Shown here: positions 21,904 through 33,938 of the stretch, in pieces | How the letters are laid out: each line of letters begins with the position of its first letter | Position numbering within the stretch: the stretch's first letter is position 1 | Origin: Saccoglossus kowalevskii | Taxonomy: Eukaryota > Hemichordata > Enteropneusta > Harrimaniidae | Length of the DNA stretch: 36,313 nucleotides | Direction of reading: 5' to 3' | Assembly (NCBI RefSeq): GCF_000003605.2 | Contig: NW_003120921.1 | Coordinates: 476,287 to 512,599 of the forward strand | The notes under the pieces: model-generated | The model's input: the letters and a program-made list of their open reading frames with translations, nothing else | The model's database searches: none | What the model was told of the DNA's origin: nothing | Translations under genes and position numbers: made by a program

Positions 21904-22393
21904 TTTCCATGCTTAATAATGTGCTGTCCACATTTGATGATAGGTAATTTTGATTAAGTAAGGGTATTCGGACGCAATATTACTCTGTCGAAGATCGGCC
22001 GGTCGATGTGAGTTACGAAATAAAGAAATTCTAGTTCAAAATCAAATCGTTCGATTTTTGCGGCAGACGTTCGACGCGCGTTTTTCATACATCTCGCGAG
22101 ATCTCGCAATTGTACGGAAAATCCCCTATTAATTCATGGAGGTGAATGTTTAGCTGTCTCACCTGAATGCATTCATGCCTTTAAAAAATGTTCCTTGTCA
22201 GTTCAAGGCACTTTTTTTTACAAGACATCACTGAGGTCTTGGGATACCATTTTATTCACCCCTATTGGTTTCTATGATACAATAATTTATTTAAATGGCG
22301 AAAATGAAATTCCACAAAAGTTACTATTTCAAAGATTTTAATGAAATGTTCACTGCTTCAAATTTAGTGATTTTTTCCCAAACTTTAAAGGGT

Positions 22394-22820
22394 CTTAAAG
22401 GCCCAGGTATACTATAAATACGCTCCTAAACAATAGGGATTATTTCCTTGCTTGTCACGCTGTAGTAAACAGCTCCAGCCAAGCTCCAGTAAAAACGCGT
22501 TTTCTTGAACTTACACGTCTATTATGTCGTGCCAAAGTGAATGCATGTGACTATGAATATCACAGCAGTGACTGTGTGTAGTATTTATGACAATAAATAG
22601 TGTACGAGCTGAGATTTTGGCGGATAAAAGTAAAAAACATGAACCGGGGAAAGGGATGCGCGACTAATCTTGAATAATTACTACTGTCAATCAAAGTCAC
22701 GTGATGTTGGACCGCTGAAACAGGATGCGCCATGGGCTATGCAAGTGATTAATACCATGCATTAGAATAGCCACACCTCCAATTCACACTTGCCCAGGGC
22801 AAGTGAATTGGGCCTTTAGG
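22394..22820. mobile_element. Candidate inverted-repeat element with TAAAGGCCCA ends (427 bp)
   Basis: The left end CTTAAAGGCCCAGG and the right end read in reverse CCTAAAGGCCCAAT share about 11 bp. Just inside the right end lies a near-perfect palindrome at 22780-22810 (CAATTCAC...GTGAATTG around TTGCCCAGGGCAA). The body is richer in CpG than the flanks and has no long frame. The short ends and missing target duplication make this tentative. Confidence 0.5.
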
Positions 22821-24836
22821 TGTATTTGCCCTGTTCACAGCATGATTACTATGAGATTATAATTAGCTAATTGAGCATAGGAATTCTACTTTGGTGGGAT
22901 TAATTTAATTATTAAATCAACACTTGACGTTCTTTATACAAAAGCTGTTTTGTTTTTTGACTTCTTAAAATTCTTGAAGTTATAACTCTTTCCTTGAATT
23001 TGTCAGTTTTACAATACCTTATCGTCTATATCATTTGATATGCTAACTAGATCTATGGTCACCATTTGTATTGATATGTAAATCAGGACACCATATTTTT
23101 TCTGGAAATGAGTCAGCTGGGGGCGATTGCATCATCATATTTCTCGAGCTCTCGTTTATGTTAAGAGCATCTGTCTGCGCTTAACTCTGCAGTGATAGTG
23201 GTATTGTCGTCACTGGCGTACATGTGAATCAGGACGAAAGGATATGCTAATGAAAAAGCTTTGTTGTGATGCTTGATTTACTGGCAGTTCAGATATTATT
23301 TCTTCTGTACGTTTTAAATTCAACACTCCGTAGTTATTGTCAAAAATAGTATTGGATGGCAATGTATTCTAAATCAAAATTGCATGTAATAAATTGTGAA
23401 TGTTTGAGGTACTAGATTTTATTGCTGTGAATAGGTTGTCATGACAACTAATAGTATCGTACCTAGCATGAGACTGGTTTGAGAAAACGCAGATATGTCT
23501 GGTTTAGGTAACTACTGTTACAAATGCTGTGATAAAAGCCAGAGCCAGTATTGTACTAGATTCAAGTTTTGACCTTTGTGCTGCTAAAGCTACTTATCCT
23601 AAATTGAAATAATTATTTGTATAAATTAATGGTACATTGTAACATAGAAATTTGGATTCAGATTTTACTGGGGCAAAACCTTACAGTACTTGATTTATTT
23701 ATTAGAAACACATCAGTAAGAAATAACTGTTTTGACCATAGATACACTAAAGCTTACTAATAGTACAAATCCAGTAATACATAGTTGAAGAATGGTCAAT
23801 TGCGACAACGCATCTTGCTTTTATGAAGTTGTTAAAATGAATGTTTTTTTGTTAACTCCCAACAGCAACAAAATTAATTGATCTGATCAATGGAGTGCAT
23901 GTTCAGAAGATTGCTTCAAATCAGGCATGATTCCCAAAGTTTTTGTTCTTGAAAGGTTTCGGTAATGACCCATGTCCAAAGAAGGTTAACATCCAGCAGT
24001 GATTATTTAGTAGAGATGTGTATAATAATGTCAGCTATAAGCGCCCCCCCCCCCCCCCCCCAACATGTCATAATCAAGTTTAAAATCACAGGAAATATGG
24101 CTGGTAAAAGAGAATTGGGAAGCTGTTAATCATTTAGCCAAAAGGAAAATGTTGTAATTGTCTAAAATTGGATTTTTTCCACTCGATTACGCTGTAACAC
24201 AATTGGGAAATAATAGTTTAAATTATCCAGGGACCTTTGTAACCAGAATGGTTTCCTTTTTAAATGTATATCCTTGTTACATTAGACTTGCTTGTCTGCT
24301 TTGGATAACTCACTTTGATGCCACAATGTAACTGCAATGTTATCGTGTACATGTAGTTATCTCTAGAGTCTCTGAGAGGAATTCTTCATTTGTATATCTT
24401 CAATTAGCACACTCTTGAATTGAAAATTCTTTCTCTGTATTTTGGTGAGAAACTTAACCTGCAATAAGAAAGGGTTAGTCAATGTAATGTTTTGAAACCA
24501 GGAAACGGTGTTAGGTTACACGCCCTCTGAACCTTTAGCAGGCAAAACAAGAATGTATTAATCTTTAAACCATAATTCATGCCTTCATTTGGGTAACTTG
24601 ACTAGATTTTATGATTGGTCATATTATGATAACATGCTTTATACAAGAACACTTCATTCATAGGTCAATTGCCTAAAGTAGATACTCGGATGAGACTGCC
24701 TTGTACGATGATGTGTTGATTGTTGCCTTCCAGATTAGTTATGAACCATCTCTGCTTTCAAACAGTGTTAACCTATCAAAAAAATGATATTTGGATTACT
24801 TTATTTATATACAATATTGATATTTTAATATTTGGA
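22821..24836 (+). other. PTBP1: PTBP intron 2, central part; G/C homopolymer only
   Basis: No exon or RNA gene recognised. A run of eighteen C residues lies at 24044-24061. The short frame around 24680 (RYSDETALYDD) was examined as the missing PTBP exon and does not fit, for lack of an acceptor and of the R-G-S-D-E start. Confidence 0.5.
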
Positions 24837-25048
24837 AACTGTGGAATACTTTATTTTAGCTGGAATTAATTTTTGCTGAAAAGGCTTTTTGGGCGTTTTG
24901 TATGGTATTTATTTTCACTGATTTTTGATGAGTTTAATGTGAAATATGGGGGAAAAAGTATATTCGTTGGATTTTATTTTCACGGAATCATCCCTTAAGC
25001 GAAAATAGCGAAAATAAATTCCAAGCGAAAATAAAGTATTCTACAGTA
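24837..25048 (+). mobile_element. MITE family A, copy 4 (212 bp)
   Basis: Closely matches copies 1 and 3 end to end. The left end is AACTGTGGAATACTTTATTT and the right ATTCTACAGTA. The left TA is mutated to AA, so the outer dinucleotide is damaged here. It lies in PTBP intron 2 in the sense orientation and is non-coding. Confidence 0.88.
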
Positions 25049-26719
25049 CGTTAAAAAAAATAGGTCAGTTGTCAACTTGCTCGTAGCTGTGCTATGAAAT
25101 AAAATCGGCCAGCTGTCACTGTAGATGCATCATCACTGCTTGTTGTAATTTTATGCAGGCCATCATCCTTCCATGCTGGTTCACTACTGAACGGTAGAAA
25201 CTGTATCGGTATTTCATCTGTTACAAGCACTTACATAAACATAAAACTAAATTTATTGTATACTGAATCATAATATGAAATATATATTTGTGTGAATACG
25301 GTATATTTTATTATATATAGTGGTTACTCACAATAAAGGTAAAGGTACTATCAGTTAGCAACTTACTACACTCGCGCACCTAGTCTTTCTTTCCATTCAT
25401 CATCAATATTCTTCTTTGGTGTATCAGTACTGTCTACCCAGTAATTATGATAAACAATAGAGCACAATCACAATAACAATGAATGCAATTTAGTAACACT
25501 GCATCATGCGCCATCCTGTTCTTCTAGCCAGCACTTTAAGTGGTTTGAACTAGTGTTTCATTCTTGTAGTTGCAATTGACTGTAAACTGGATCCCCTATG
25601 GAATGACTTCAATTACTATTAGCCTTGTCACCCTTGAGATGTATGAACCAGTCTCACCAATTCCATGCTAATTGATGTACAATTTATTAGAGGTCTAACA
25701 AAGTGGTATAAAGTAACTATCCATCATACAAGTGTTGGACATGTTTGCTTTTTTTTTCTTCTCTACAAGCCATTTCTGAATAAACAAGACCTAGCAATTT
25801 GATGCAGGCTTTTACCTATTTAATTGGCAATGGTTAACAATCAGCTGGTGTTAATTGCTTGGTTTTCGTGAAAGTTCACGCCAGGGTTAAGTTGTTTTTA
25901 ATAAAGTAACAGAGGCCAGTGTGATACATTTGACTTCTCTGCTGCCTGTCATGTCCTCATCAAAGGTTGAGGCTATGGCAGGATGAAGATAATTTGTATT
26001 TACACTAGGGGGATGGTGACAGTGCGTTTCAATATTATTGTGATTTGGGGTAAATGAATATGCTGTCCAAGGCTTGAATATTTGCGGATTGTGTTTGCAC
26101 CCACTTTCGAGGCATAATATGTTGAAAATATATGGCCACCAAGGCATGCAGGCAGGAGCGTCAAGACAATTTTAATTTCAAGCCCTGCTTCATTACATTT
26201 TTGTTTTTAAAAATTAAACGCTCCTGTCATTGTGAAGTGAACACTACTACAAACACTACTACAAACACTGGTCATGGCATCCCATCAACTTTTAAAATAT
26301 GTGCATTATTTTTGATCGAGCCCTGACATATTCTTGTTGCTAAGCATCTACTTCACTAATTGTTGTTAAGATTTTGCTTCCCCATAGGTTCGTGTTGGAA
26401 CCTTTGTTTTTTGGGAATTTTTTAAGTGGTCATGCAGGTGTGTAGAGATCATTGACCTTCAGCATAGTTAGTGTGTTACTTGTTTTAGAAGCTATACAGA
26501 TGACAGTAAATTATTCTCAATAAATATAAACCCTTACATTTTGCCAATATCACTTTCAATTTTGATGAAGTTTGATGTTTTCCGTAACAACCTAAACAAT
26601 CCTGGGTATATTTTATCTATTATTTTTTTCATTTAATTTTCCCAATGATTTGTACTCTACAAATGTGAAAATTGACATCTAAAGTTAGCTTTCAGAGTAC
26701 ATTTCCCTAATACAAATAA
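25049..26719 (+). other. PTBP1: PTBP intron 2, no gene seen
   Basis: Non-coding by eye. The frames at 25887-26147 (minus) and 26132-26326 (plus) are unconvincing. There is a small ACACTACTACAAACACTACTACAAACACT duplication near 26240-26270. Confidence 0.5.
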
Positions 26720-27270
26720 GTGCTAGTCGTTCACTGCATAAAAGGAAATACATGAAATCCAAAAATAAAACATTGGTAGAATAATCATACCTAATTTGCA
26801 TATGATTAAATAATTTGGAGAACATTTGCATAACTGGTAGAAAGGGTTTCTGGAAATACCGAATTTATTTTATTTTGTCATAAAATTGTGCTATTAGAAG
26901 TGTATAGAAGCACTCATTCACCACCAATTTTGACCACACCTCTGTCAATTATGTAAACACAAGCACTACTCATAGTCCAAATACATACACCCCCAAAAAA
27001 CATTTGTGTTTATTGAATCCCACAAGATATTGTGGTGTCACTACAACGTTATGACCTTTGTTTGTCCTGTTTTGATGTTTGATTTCACACATAATGTAAG
27101 ATGTTGCAGTGAATGGAAATATTCTATTTGCTACATAGGAAGTGAGTGAGATAAAAAAAACATTAGCGGAATAACCATAGCAAATTTGCATATAAATAAA
27201 TTTGTTGATTTCCCTTTGGAAAAAAAATGTAGGTAAGTATGTAGGGTTACCTGATGCACAGAATTTAGCC
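26720..27270. repeat. Compound degenerate repeat with flanking direct repeats
   Basis: Two direct copies lie about 400 bp apart: AAAACATTGGTAGAATAATC (about 26767), then TAATTTGCATAT and later ACCGAATTTATT; and AAAACATTAGCGGAATAACC (about 27158), then AAATTTGCATAT and later ACAGAATTTAG. Between them, at 26988-27120, lies the CpG-poor relative of 21770-21903 in reverse. The whole resembles a decayed transposon with long terminal or nested repeats. The minus-strand frame at 26970-27191 is a shadow of it. Confidence 0.55.
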
Positions 27271-30200
27271 TTGTGTAAATGATATAGATGTATTAAATGG
27301 TTAAAGTAAGTCGTATTTCAATAATCCAGCATACAATACAGCATGCACTTCTCTTGAAGGTGTTCTTCTCATGGAACAGAAACTTGTTGCATGTCAAGGT
27401 AGTTGCTATGGTACCTCTGTGATGTTCAAACACTTGAAGAATGTGTTTGCTGTGACCAAATTTTAGAAAAGTCACTGATGGATTATCTCTAGAGAATTTA
27501 AAAGTATCTACTGCTCTGACCAATTTTAAAATACAGTTGTCAGGAGGATACTGCATGGTTCTGCCTTTTATACATGTCTGTTTCAGGTATAATATGATAA
27601 AGAGGTTAATCAGCTGGTCGTAATCCTAATCAATAAAATATTTCAATTATTACATTTTATTTGCATAATGAAGTGAATCTTCTGTATTTAGCTGTGGCTC
27701 CTGTTGTAAAAAATAAAAAATGTGCCTTTATTTAAAAAGAACGAAAAAAAAAACACAGGAAATTTTTCTGTCATAGACACCACTGTTTACTTTGCAGTCA
27801 TGTCAGTCATTTTGTAGTTATTGATTTCATCAGCTTTTCAAAGAGATGATATGTGACAGTTATATTAAAACCATCTGAGAAGTTTCAATATTCTACAAAT
27901 TGTCGGTTTTAATAAACTATTTAAAGGTTACTGCATAACAAAGGTGACATTTGGATTTCTTCTTTACATTTATTCATTTGAATGTTCAATTCATTTCCCA
28001 GCCAATTAGCTTGATTGCTTCTGGAAAGCAATTTTATGGCCTGTCACTTCTATTTACTGTCTTTAAACACCTTATTGTATTTTGTGTCGCCTACCTGAAT
28101 TTGACAATAAACTTGTGAAAATGAATCTTTTGGTATATATTCCATCGTGTAAGGCCTTTTTCATGGCTACAAAATGAGCCATCCACCATCAGATGTTCCC
28201 TTTGTATGCGAATACATTATAATATTATTATGTAAATTTCGTCCAATATGACGACTCCTTTCCTACTCTACAGATGCATTAATAATTTGGGCCACCTGTA
28301 CTAAAGTTGCATTCTGGGAAGATTATAGGGGTCTTGGGACTATTATGTAAAATATTGCAGAAATACAAAAAAAAAGATCCACCAGGTTCTGCAATGTTTT
28401 GAATCGCTGCGGAGATTCAAAACAGAAGTGAATCTTTGTAAATCCACACATGTTCAAAAGAAAAATAACACATTTAAATGATAAGCAGAAAACTAGCTTT
28501 GGGATGCACTGAAAAAAATGTGAATGTTTATTATACTTTTACTGCTAGTTTGATAATTTCGGACCATTTAAATATTGCACCTACCGTAATAGTTCCATTA
28601 AACCTGTATGAAAGATCTTCAAGTGCAACTTTAAGGCAGAAGGCCTGCTCAAAATAAAACCATTTTGCAATAAATTGTGCTAATAAAAAAGGTGGTCAAC
28701 CAATCTATCTTTCTAGATGAATGAATGGCAGCCATTTTGCCATTCACCCCTCCCTTCACCCTCGAACTCCAAACACGTACACACTCGTATTTTGTACAAG
28801 GCAGTTAGCAAACAATGATTCCAAATTCTTACAAGGTGTACAAATAAAATGTAATGTTTTCTGCTATTCTTTGAGGTTATCCTCTTACAATGTCTTAACA
28901 AGAAACACTGCCGGCATTGTTCCCCCTAAAAAAATAACTTCACATAGCAACTTATTTGCATGTCAAGGCGAAGTGGTAATTATTGTGGAACACTTTATTG
29001 TTGATCATAGGTGACTATTCTAAACATTGGTAACTAATGGGTTTAGAAAATACCAACTCGGTGATTCATACTTTTGTATTTACGATGTATTTATTTTTTA
29101 GTTGTTTATGCCTGGTTTATTTCTGTACATGTGTCTGCTAGTATTTGTTCCCAAGTACTTGAAGTGTTTTATAACCAGGTATGCATGCGCCAACAAAGCA
29201 CAATGGAGTTATTCAGTTCAATATGCCGAGCTTCGAATCGAACTATTTAACTCTTCACATAATTCTAATAATCATAACCTGAAGGTGCTTTAGAGTAAAG
29301 GGAGATTATATTGCAAATTTGACCTCTTTTAATATTTGACACTTGGGCCTAATAGGTTATGTCCTCTGTGGCTTATCCTCCCCGGCCTTTGTCCTCCATC
29401 ACAGTGACAATGCCATCCTGTGTATATTTGTATAGGAAACTGAGAGTGCTTTAAACTTTAAATACATCAGCATGCTAGGACACGTCAGTAAAGTTGTTGT
29501 CAGTCATTTCACCATGGTTAAGGTAAACACACCTCTTTCTTTGATGTAGCCACTTTCTTTAGCCCAGAAGGTTATGTGCAGACATGCATGCAATACTGAT
29601 TTTTCCCACACTTACAAGTCTGCGTGGCACGTAGAGTAGCCATTGAAACCTTAGTGAATTATATAGCTGTATGTAAATTGTTCTGCAACTATCGGTCACC
29701 AGTGCATAGCTATGTCAGTTTTACAACCACACCAACATCTGCCAGTATGTTGGCCAAATAACTTCCAGATTTCCAGAGTTGCCCATCGTGCAGTGAAATC
29801 ATCAGCCAGCATTGAAGACTATTACTGGCTTGAAAATGTAAGGTCATAGCGAACATTTCCCTTTACTTGAGTGCCCTTCAACTAGAGTGTGATATTTTTT
29901 TTCCCCAAAAACCAGGCTCTGTGAGAGTACATTTAACAATTTTAAAAGCAGGAGAATTCAGTTTCCAGTATTTTAGACCTCTAATTCATCTTGGTCATGT
30001 CTCTATTACTGCTGACATTTGTTTCACCTTGGGTGTGGTGTTTGCTTCTGTCAGTGCTCTTGTTCAAAACCAAACATTTCTGTTATATAAAGTGGGTGTG
30101 GTTTTTCTATTCCCATGGCCTGGTTTGAATTCCCTATAGATCGTACCAATACAGACACTGAGACAGATGGGAAGGTATATTTTTAGCATCTTTTTGTGTT

Positions 30201-30740
30201 TGTCTTTTAATAACGCCCACTGTTTTAGTCTCTTTGGTACTGATGTAGTAACTGACCTGAGTGGTCTGAGAACGTTGGAGGGGGGACAAGAAAAACAATT
30301 TTCCAGTCTAGTAATTGTTCTGTAGATATCTACTTTCATTCAGAATGACTGGCCTGCAGTCTTTTTGTGCAGTACAGTGTGCAGGATTTCAATTTGGAGT
30401 TATTCATTAAATGAATGCCTTGCTACCATTATACATTGAGATGTATACGTGAGAATCCTAACTAACTCTGAGCTTTAACAAACTTAGTATTTACCACGTG
30501 GTGTAAAAACTCTCTGTAATTGGATTATTTTGTGGATCTTTGTTGGGTTTCGTCAACATGTTCCCATTGCGAGTCTTGATAAGAAAGTGCTGGCAATTTG
30601 TTGTGTGTAACTTTATCATTAACGTATTTGCTCTAATATTAGTGCACACAATCTGGAAATTGTTTTTATTAAAAGCTTAATCTTTAAAACATAGTAGTTT
30701 GACTATGGACACCCCTGTCATTTATGTAAGTGATTGTACA
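27271..30740 (+). other. PTBP1: PTBP intron 2, no gene seen
   Basis: No exon, RNA gene or clear element recognised over about 3.5 kb. Several chance frames on both strands (27293 minus, 28721 plus, 29867 plus, 30064 minus) lack conserved motifs and splice context. Confidence 0.5.
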
Positions 30741-30928
30741 AACTGCAAAAGCATTAATTATTCGCAGGTTTTTAATTTTGCTATTTTCAGTTGATAAGTA
30801 AAATTCACTAAATTAAATTCATGTGAACTTGTGGAAGAAGAAGTTTGTGAACTTGAAACCCATTGTAATTACGCAAAACATCAGAATAGTGAAATTAAAT
30901 GCCAGTGAAAATAAATGGTTTTACAGTA
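30741..30928 (+). mobile_element. MITE family B, copy 3, decayed (188 bp)
   Basis: Matches the copy at 10738 in AATTATTCGCAGGTTTTTAA near the left end, and in CATCAGAATAGTGAAATTAAA, then CCAGTGAAAATAAATGG and TTTTACAGTA at the right. The middle is shorter and diverged, and the left terminus is mutated to AACTGC. It is non-coding and is the oldest-looking of the three B copies. Confidence 0.78.
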
Positions 30929-33304
30929 GTAATATTGAATGAAAACAGTAATGGGATTTCTTGTTCTCCCAACATGAGGATTGGGGGTCAACTTAATCTC
31001 TGCCTTGAGACGGTTACTTATTCTAGAATAGGCAACATTAACATTTCTGGCTACACCAGATGTCTGACCTTAGAACTCTTGCAGTTATAAAAATAAACAC
31101 ATCCCTGTGTGCATGTTCTGTAAATGAAACCCAGTGTTCTCAGCAGGTAAATGAGTGAATTTGCATAATAGTAATCAATATTCATATGCATTTTGTATTA
31201 GTAAAAATAATTAATCTAAAGCATGACATTTTAGTGGCCAAGCATGGTAAAAACCACTTTGCTTAAAAGATGTGGGAGAGAACAATGGATTTCAGAAGCT
31301 CAGCATCATGAAACAGCCAAACCTTAAACATTAATAAAAATTACTTTCCAATATTTGTTTCCATTGTGCCAATCTCCCACAATCCATATGGACGAGAATT
31401 TAAGCTGGTAGTCACAGTCAAAATGTTGAAGTAAAACACTATTTATAAATGTACCGTTATAAATATACTCCCATCTGTTAAGGATATCTGTTGCATTGTG
31501 CCTCACTATACCATTTGGGTTGTACAAACCTATTGTGAGTCAATGCGCCCAAGGTTGACACACCTGAATACCATTAAAGAAATGAGGGCATACCTGTATT
31601 TTTTGTGACCAGTGTTTAATTAAAGGTGCTTCGCCTTTCAAAAACAATTTATATTCTGCTCACGTGTGGTACTACTTATGAATGCAGTGTAAATGAGGCT
31701 TGCCCTTTTTGTCATTAACACAAATTAAGTTTTTCGATATAGTGAGCGATTTGAGCTTTTAATGTGTATTCAAGAAAAAAATGTATTTTTTGAAAAACGG
31801 TAATACCTTCATTAGTGGCTGCCAATCATTCTGCTAGAATATGATCTGAATTTAATACTTTGTTTTTGTAGTGAATGCATTGTGGCAGGTGTAAAGAATG
31901 AGTTTTAAATGTGTGTCTACACTCCCTTTGACATTCTTATTCGTTTTTATTTTTCTAGCTATTACCTAGTAGTGTGTCTTTCTTGTTGCGCACACTTTGA
32001 TGATATATAAGAAACACTTAAATTGTAAAAGGATTTTGTCTAAAAACTCATCAGATAAAAAATTTTCTGGTATTATAATCAGAGGGAAAAAAAGTCTCAT
32101 TAGTTTTAATGAATTTTCCATAAATGCACGAGTATAACTTTGTAACCAGATGGGTTGCTACATGTAATAGTAGGTTTTTTCTGAACAGGGAGGGGCGCAG
32201 CGCCCTCTTACTAAATTGAGTCATAGAGTCATAAATATATTTGAGTCGCACACTTCTGTGCTGCTGCTGTACAGATATATTTTTCTCCGTGAAAACTTTC
32301 CAGCAACACCAGCTGACAATGTGTCTGGTTACCAAATACACTAAAATTACTCCAAAAATATTTCAATGGCACCAGGTTGTTCGTCTGTGTGTGCTCCCTC
32401 TTGTTTATTTTTAACTAGAAAAACTTGATGTGTTATGTGGCAGTGCATGTGAAGTCACATGGACCGGGCATTCTTAGCAAAGAAATCTAAAATTCAATTC
32501 TATAAGCGATTGAGCAGTTTTGACCCCTGCAAAAAATGCTGTACAGGTTTTTGCATCGCATTTGAAAAACAGGATTTCCAGTTACCATAAATTATGGTGA
32601 CATTTTTATATGGCTCCATAAATACAAAATTCTTAGTGCATGAATTAATAATTAATTTGTTCAAGCTTTGATGTCGATAAATACTTGTGTAGCTATATTA
32701 TTAATTGTCCTCCATTTGTCAGCATCTTCAACATCTTTTAAAAATCGACTGCATTTGGTTTCATACTCACTCAAGATTTCTTCATTTTGTGGTAATAACT
32801 TCACTTCAATTCAATTTTATTGAATATTTTTGTAATTTCTAAAAAAAAAATGCTCCTTTGACTTTTGGATTTATATGTATGTATGTATGTATCTAGATAT
32901 CTGGTCTTTGTGTAATAAAAAAAATACACGTTTGTTTTGTTTTTAGTATATGGATTATCAGTTATATTTGAATATAAATATAATAATGTATCACTGTTAT
33001 CTATTCCATAAATGCAATAATTCCAATTCTCTTGTTGGGAGTGAATTCCTAAGAGACTTGTACATGTATGCACAGATGGTTTGTTTCCATGCAGGTGGAT
33101 GAAGTCTTTAAAAGTATGGGTCATGGGAAAAACCAAACTTTAATGTAGATGTTTCTTCTACTGGGAGTGCAGCTGTTGGTGCCTTTGTAGTATTCCACAA
33201 ATCATTTAGATCACTCTCTGATCAGCAGTCATTAACTGTTTCACGTCAGTTGATTTATATCTCGGTTTGAACTGAAGTTTGTTGCTGAGCTTACATTCAT
33301 GCAC
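30929..33304 (+). other. PTBP1: PTBP intron 2, no gene seen
   Basis: Non-coding by eye, with a GTAT microsatellite at about 32874-32892. The open frames at 32051 and 32801 (minus) are low-complexity or lack any family resemblance. Confidence 0.5.
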
Positions 33305-33938
33305 TATGTTCACACGGCAGCATTCTATCGGAGCCGAACTACTGCTCCTCCCACGGGTTAACAGGAGATTGCGGTTGAGGCTGAACGAGAGCTGAGATCT
33401 ACCAGAGTTTGATCAGATCAGAACGGAACAGTGCCCTCAAATAATTAGTGCAAAAAAAAACATGGCGGAAAAAACGATTTTGGTGTTGTGCTTGTGTTGT
33501 TTCTTTCTTTACATGGCAAGATGCTGGGAGCAAAAAAGGAAACAGTCACAAGTCTGCGCACGGAGGTAGAAAAGACAATGCACTGGTGTTATGATTTAGG
33601 TACTAGTATCTCGAATAAACAGCCTATTCGCTTAAGTTATAGTCGTGCACATATTGTCAAGCCGGAAATTGCATGAAAATACAAACGATGTTGTCTCTGC
33701 CATAACTAAAATGAGCGGTTACTTGAAGAAGACGATTGAGGGCGTGTTTTCGGCTCCGATAGTTGGGCCCCAATGCGTATACACGGTTGGTCCTTGCCGG
33801 GGCTCAGCCCTATTTGAGTTCAATCCCAAGAGTTTTTTGGAGCCGAACTTCGCTTGAGCCGAACGTGTATACATGGCCATTTTTGCAGGCTCAAGCCGTT
33901 GGGCTTCGATAAAATGCGGTCTGAACGTAGCAATTGTA
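33305..33938. mobile_element. DNA-transposon-like element, about 630 bp, CTAYGTTCA ends
   Basis: The left end CTATGTTCACACGGCAGCAT, then TCTATCGGAGCC, and the right end read in reverse CTACGTTCAGACCGCATTTT, then ATCGAAGCCC, form inverted repeats of about 30 bp with mismatches. A second inverted pair, GCGTATACACGGTTGG (33775) against GCCGAACGTGTATACAT (33857), lies further inside. The element is distinctly richer in CpG than the flanks. A 35-codon frame at 33462-33569 starts with a good ATG context (MAEKTILVLCLCC) and stops. It may be the start of a lost protein, but nothing recognisable as transposase remains. A PIF/Harbinger relationship is a guess; no 3-bp target duplication could be fixed. 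Confidence 0.6.

Noticed and set aside
24680..24785. Frame RYSDETALYDD examined as PTBP exon 3
   Set aside because: Only a loose likeness to R-G-S-D-E; no acceptor at the right place and the following residues do not match the family.
33645..33857. 70-codon frame within the 33.3-33.9 kb element
   Set aside because: Lies inside the inverted-repeat element, shows no transposase motif and is broken relative to the upstream ATG frame.
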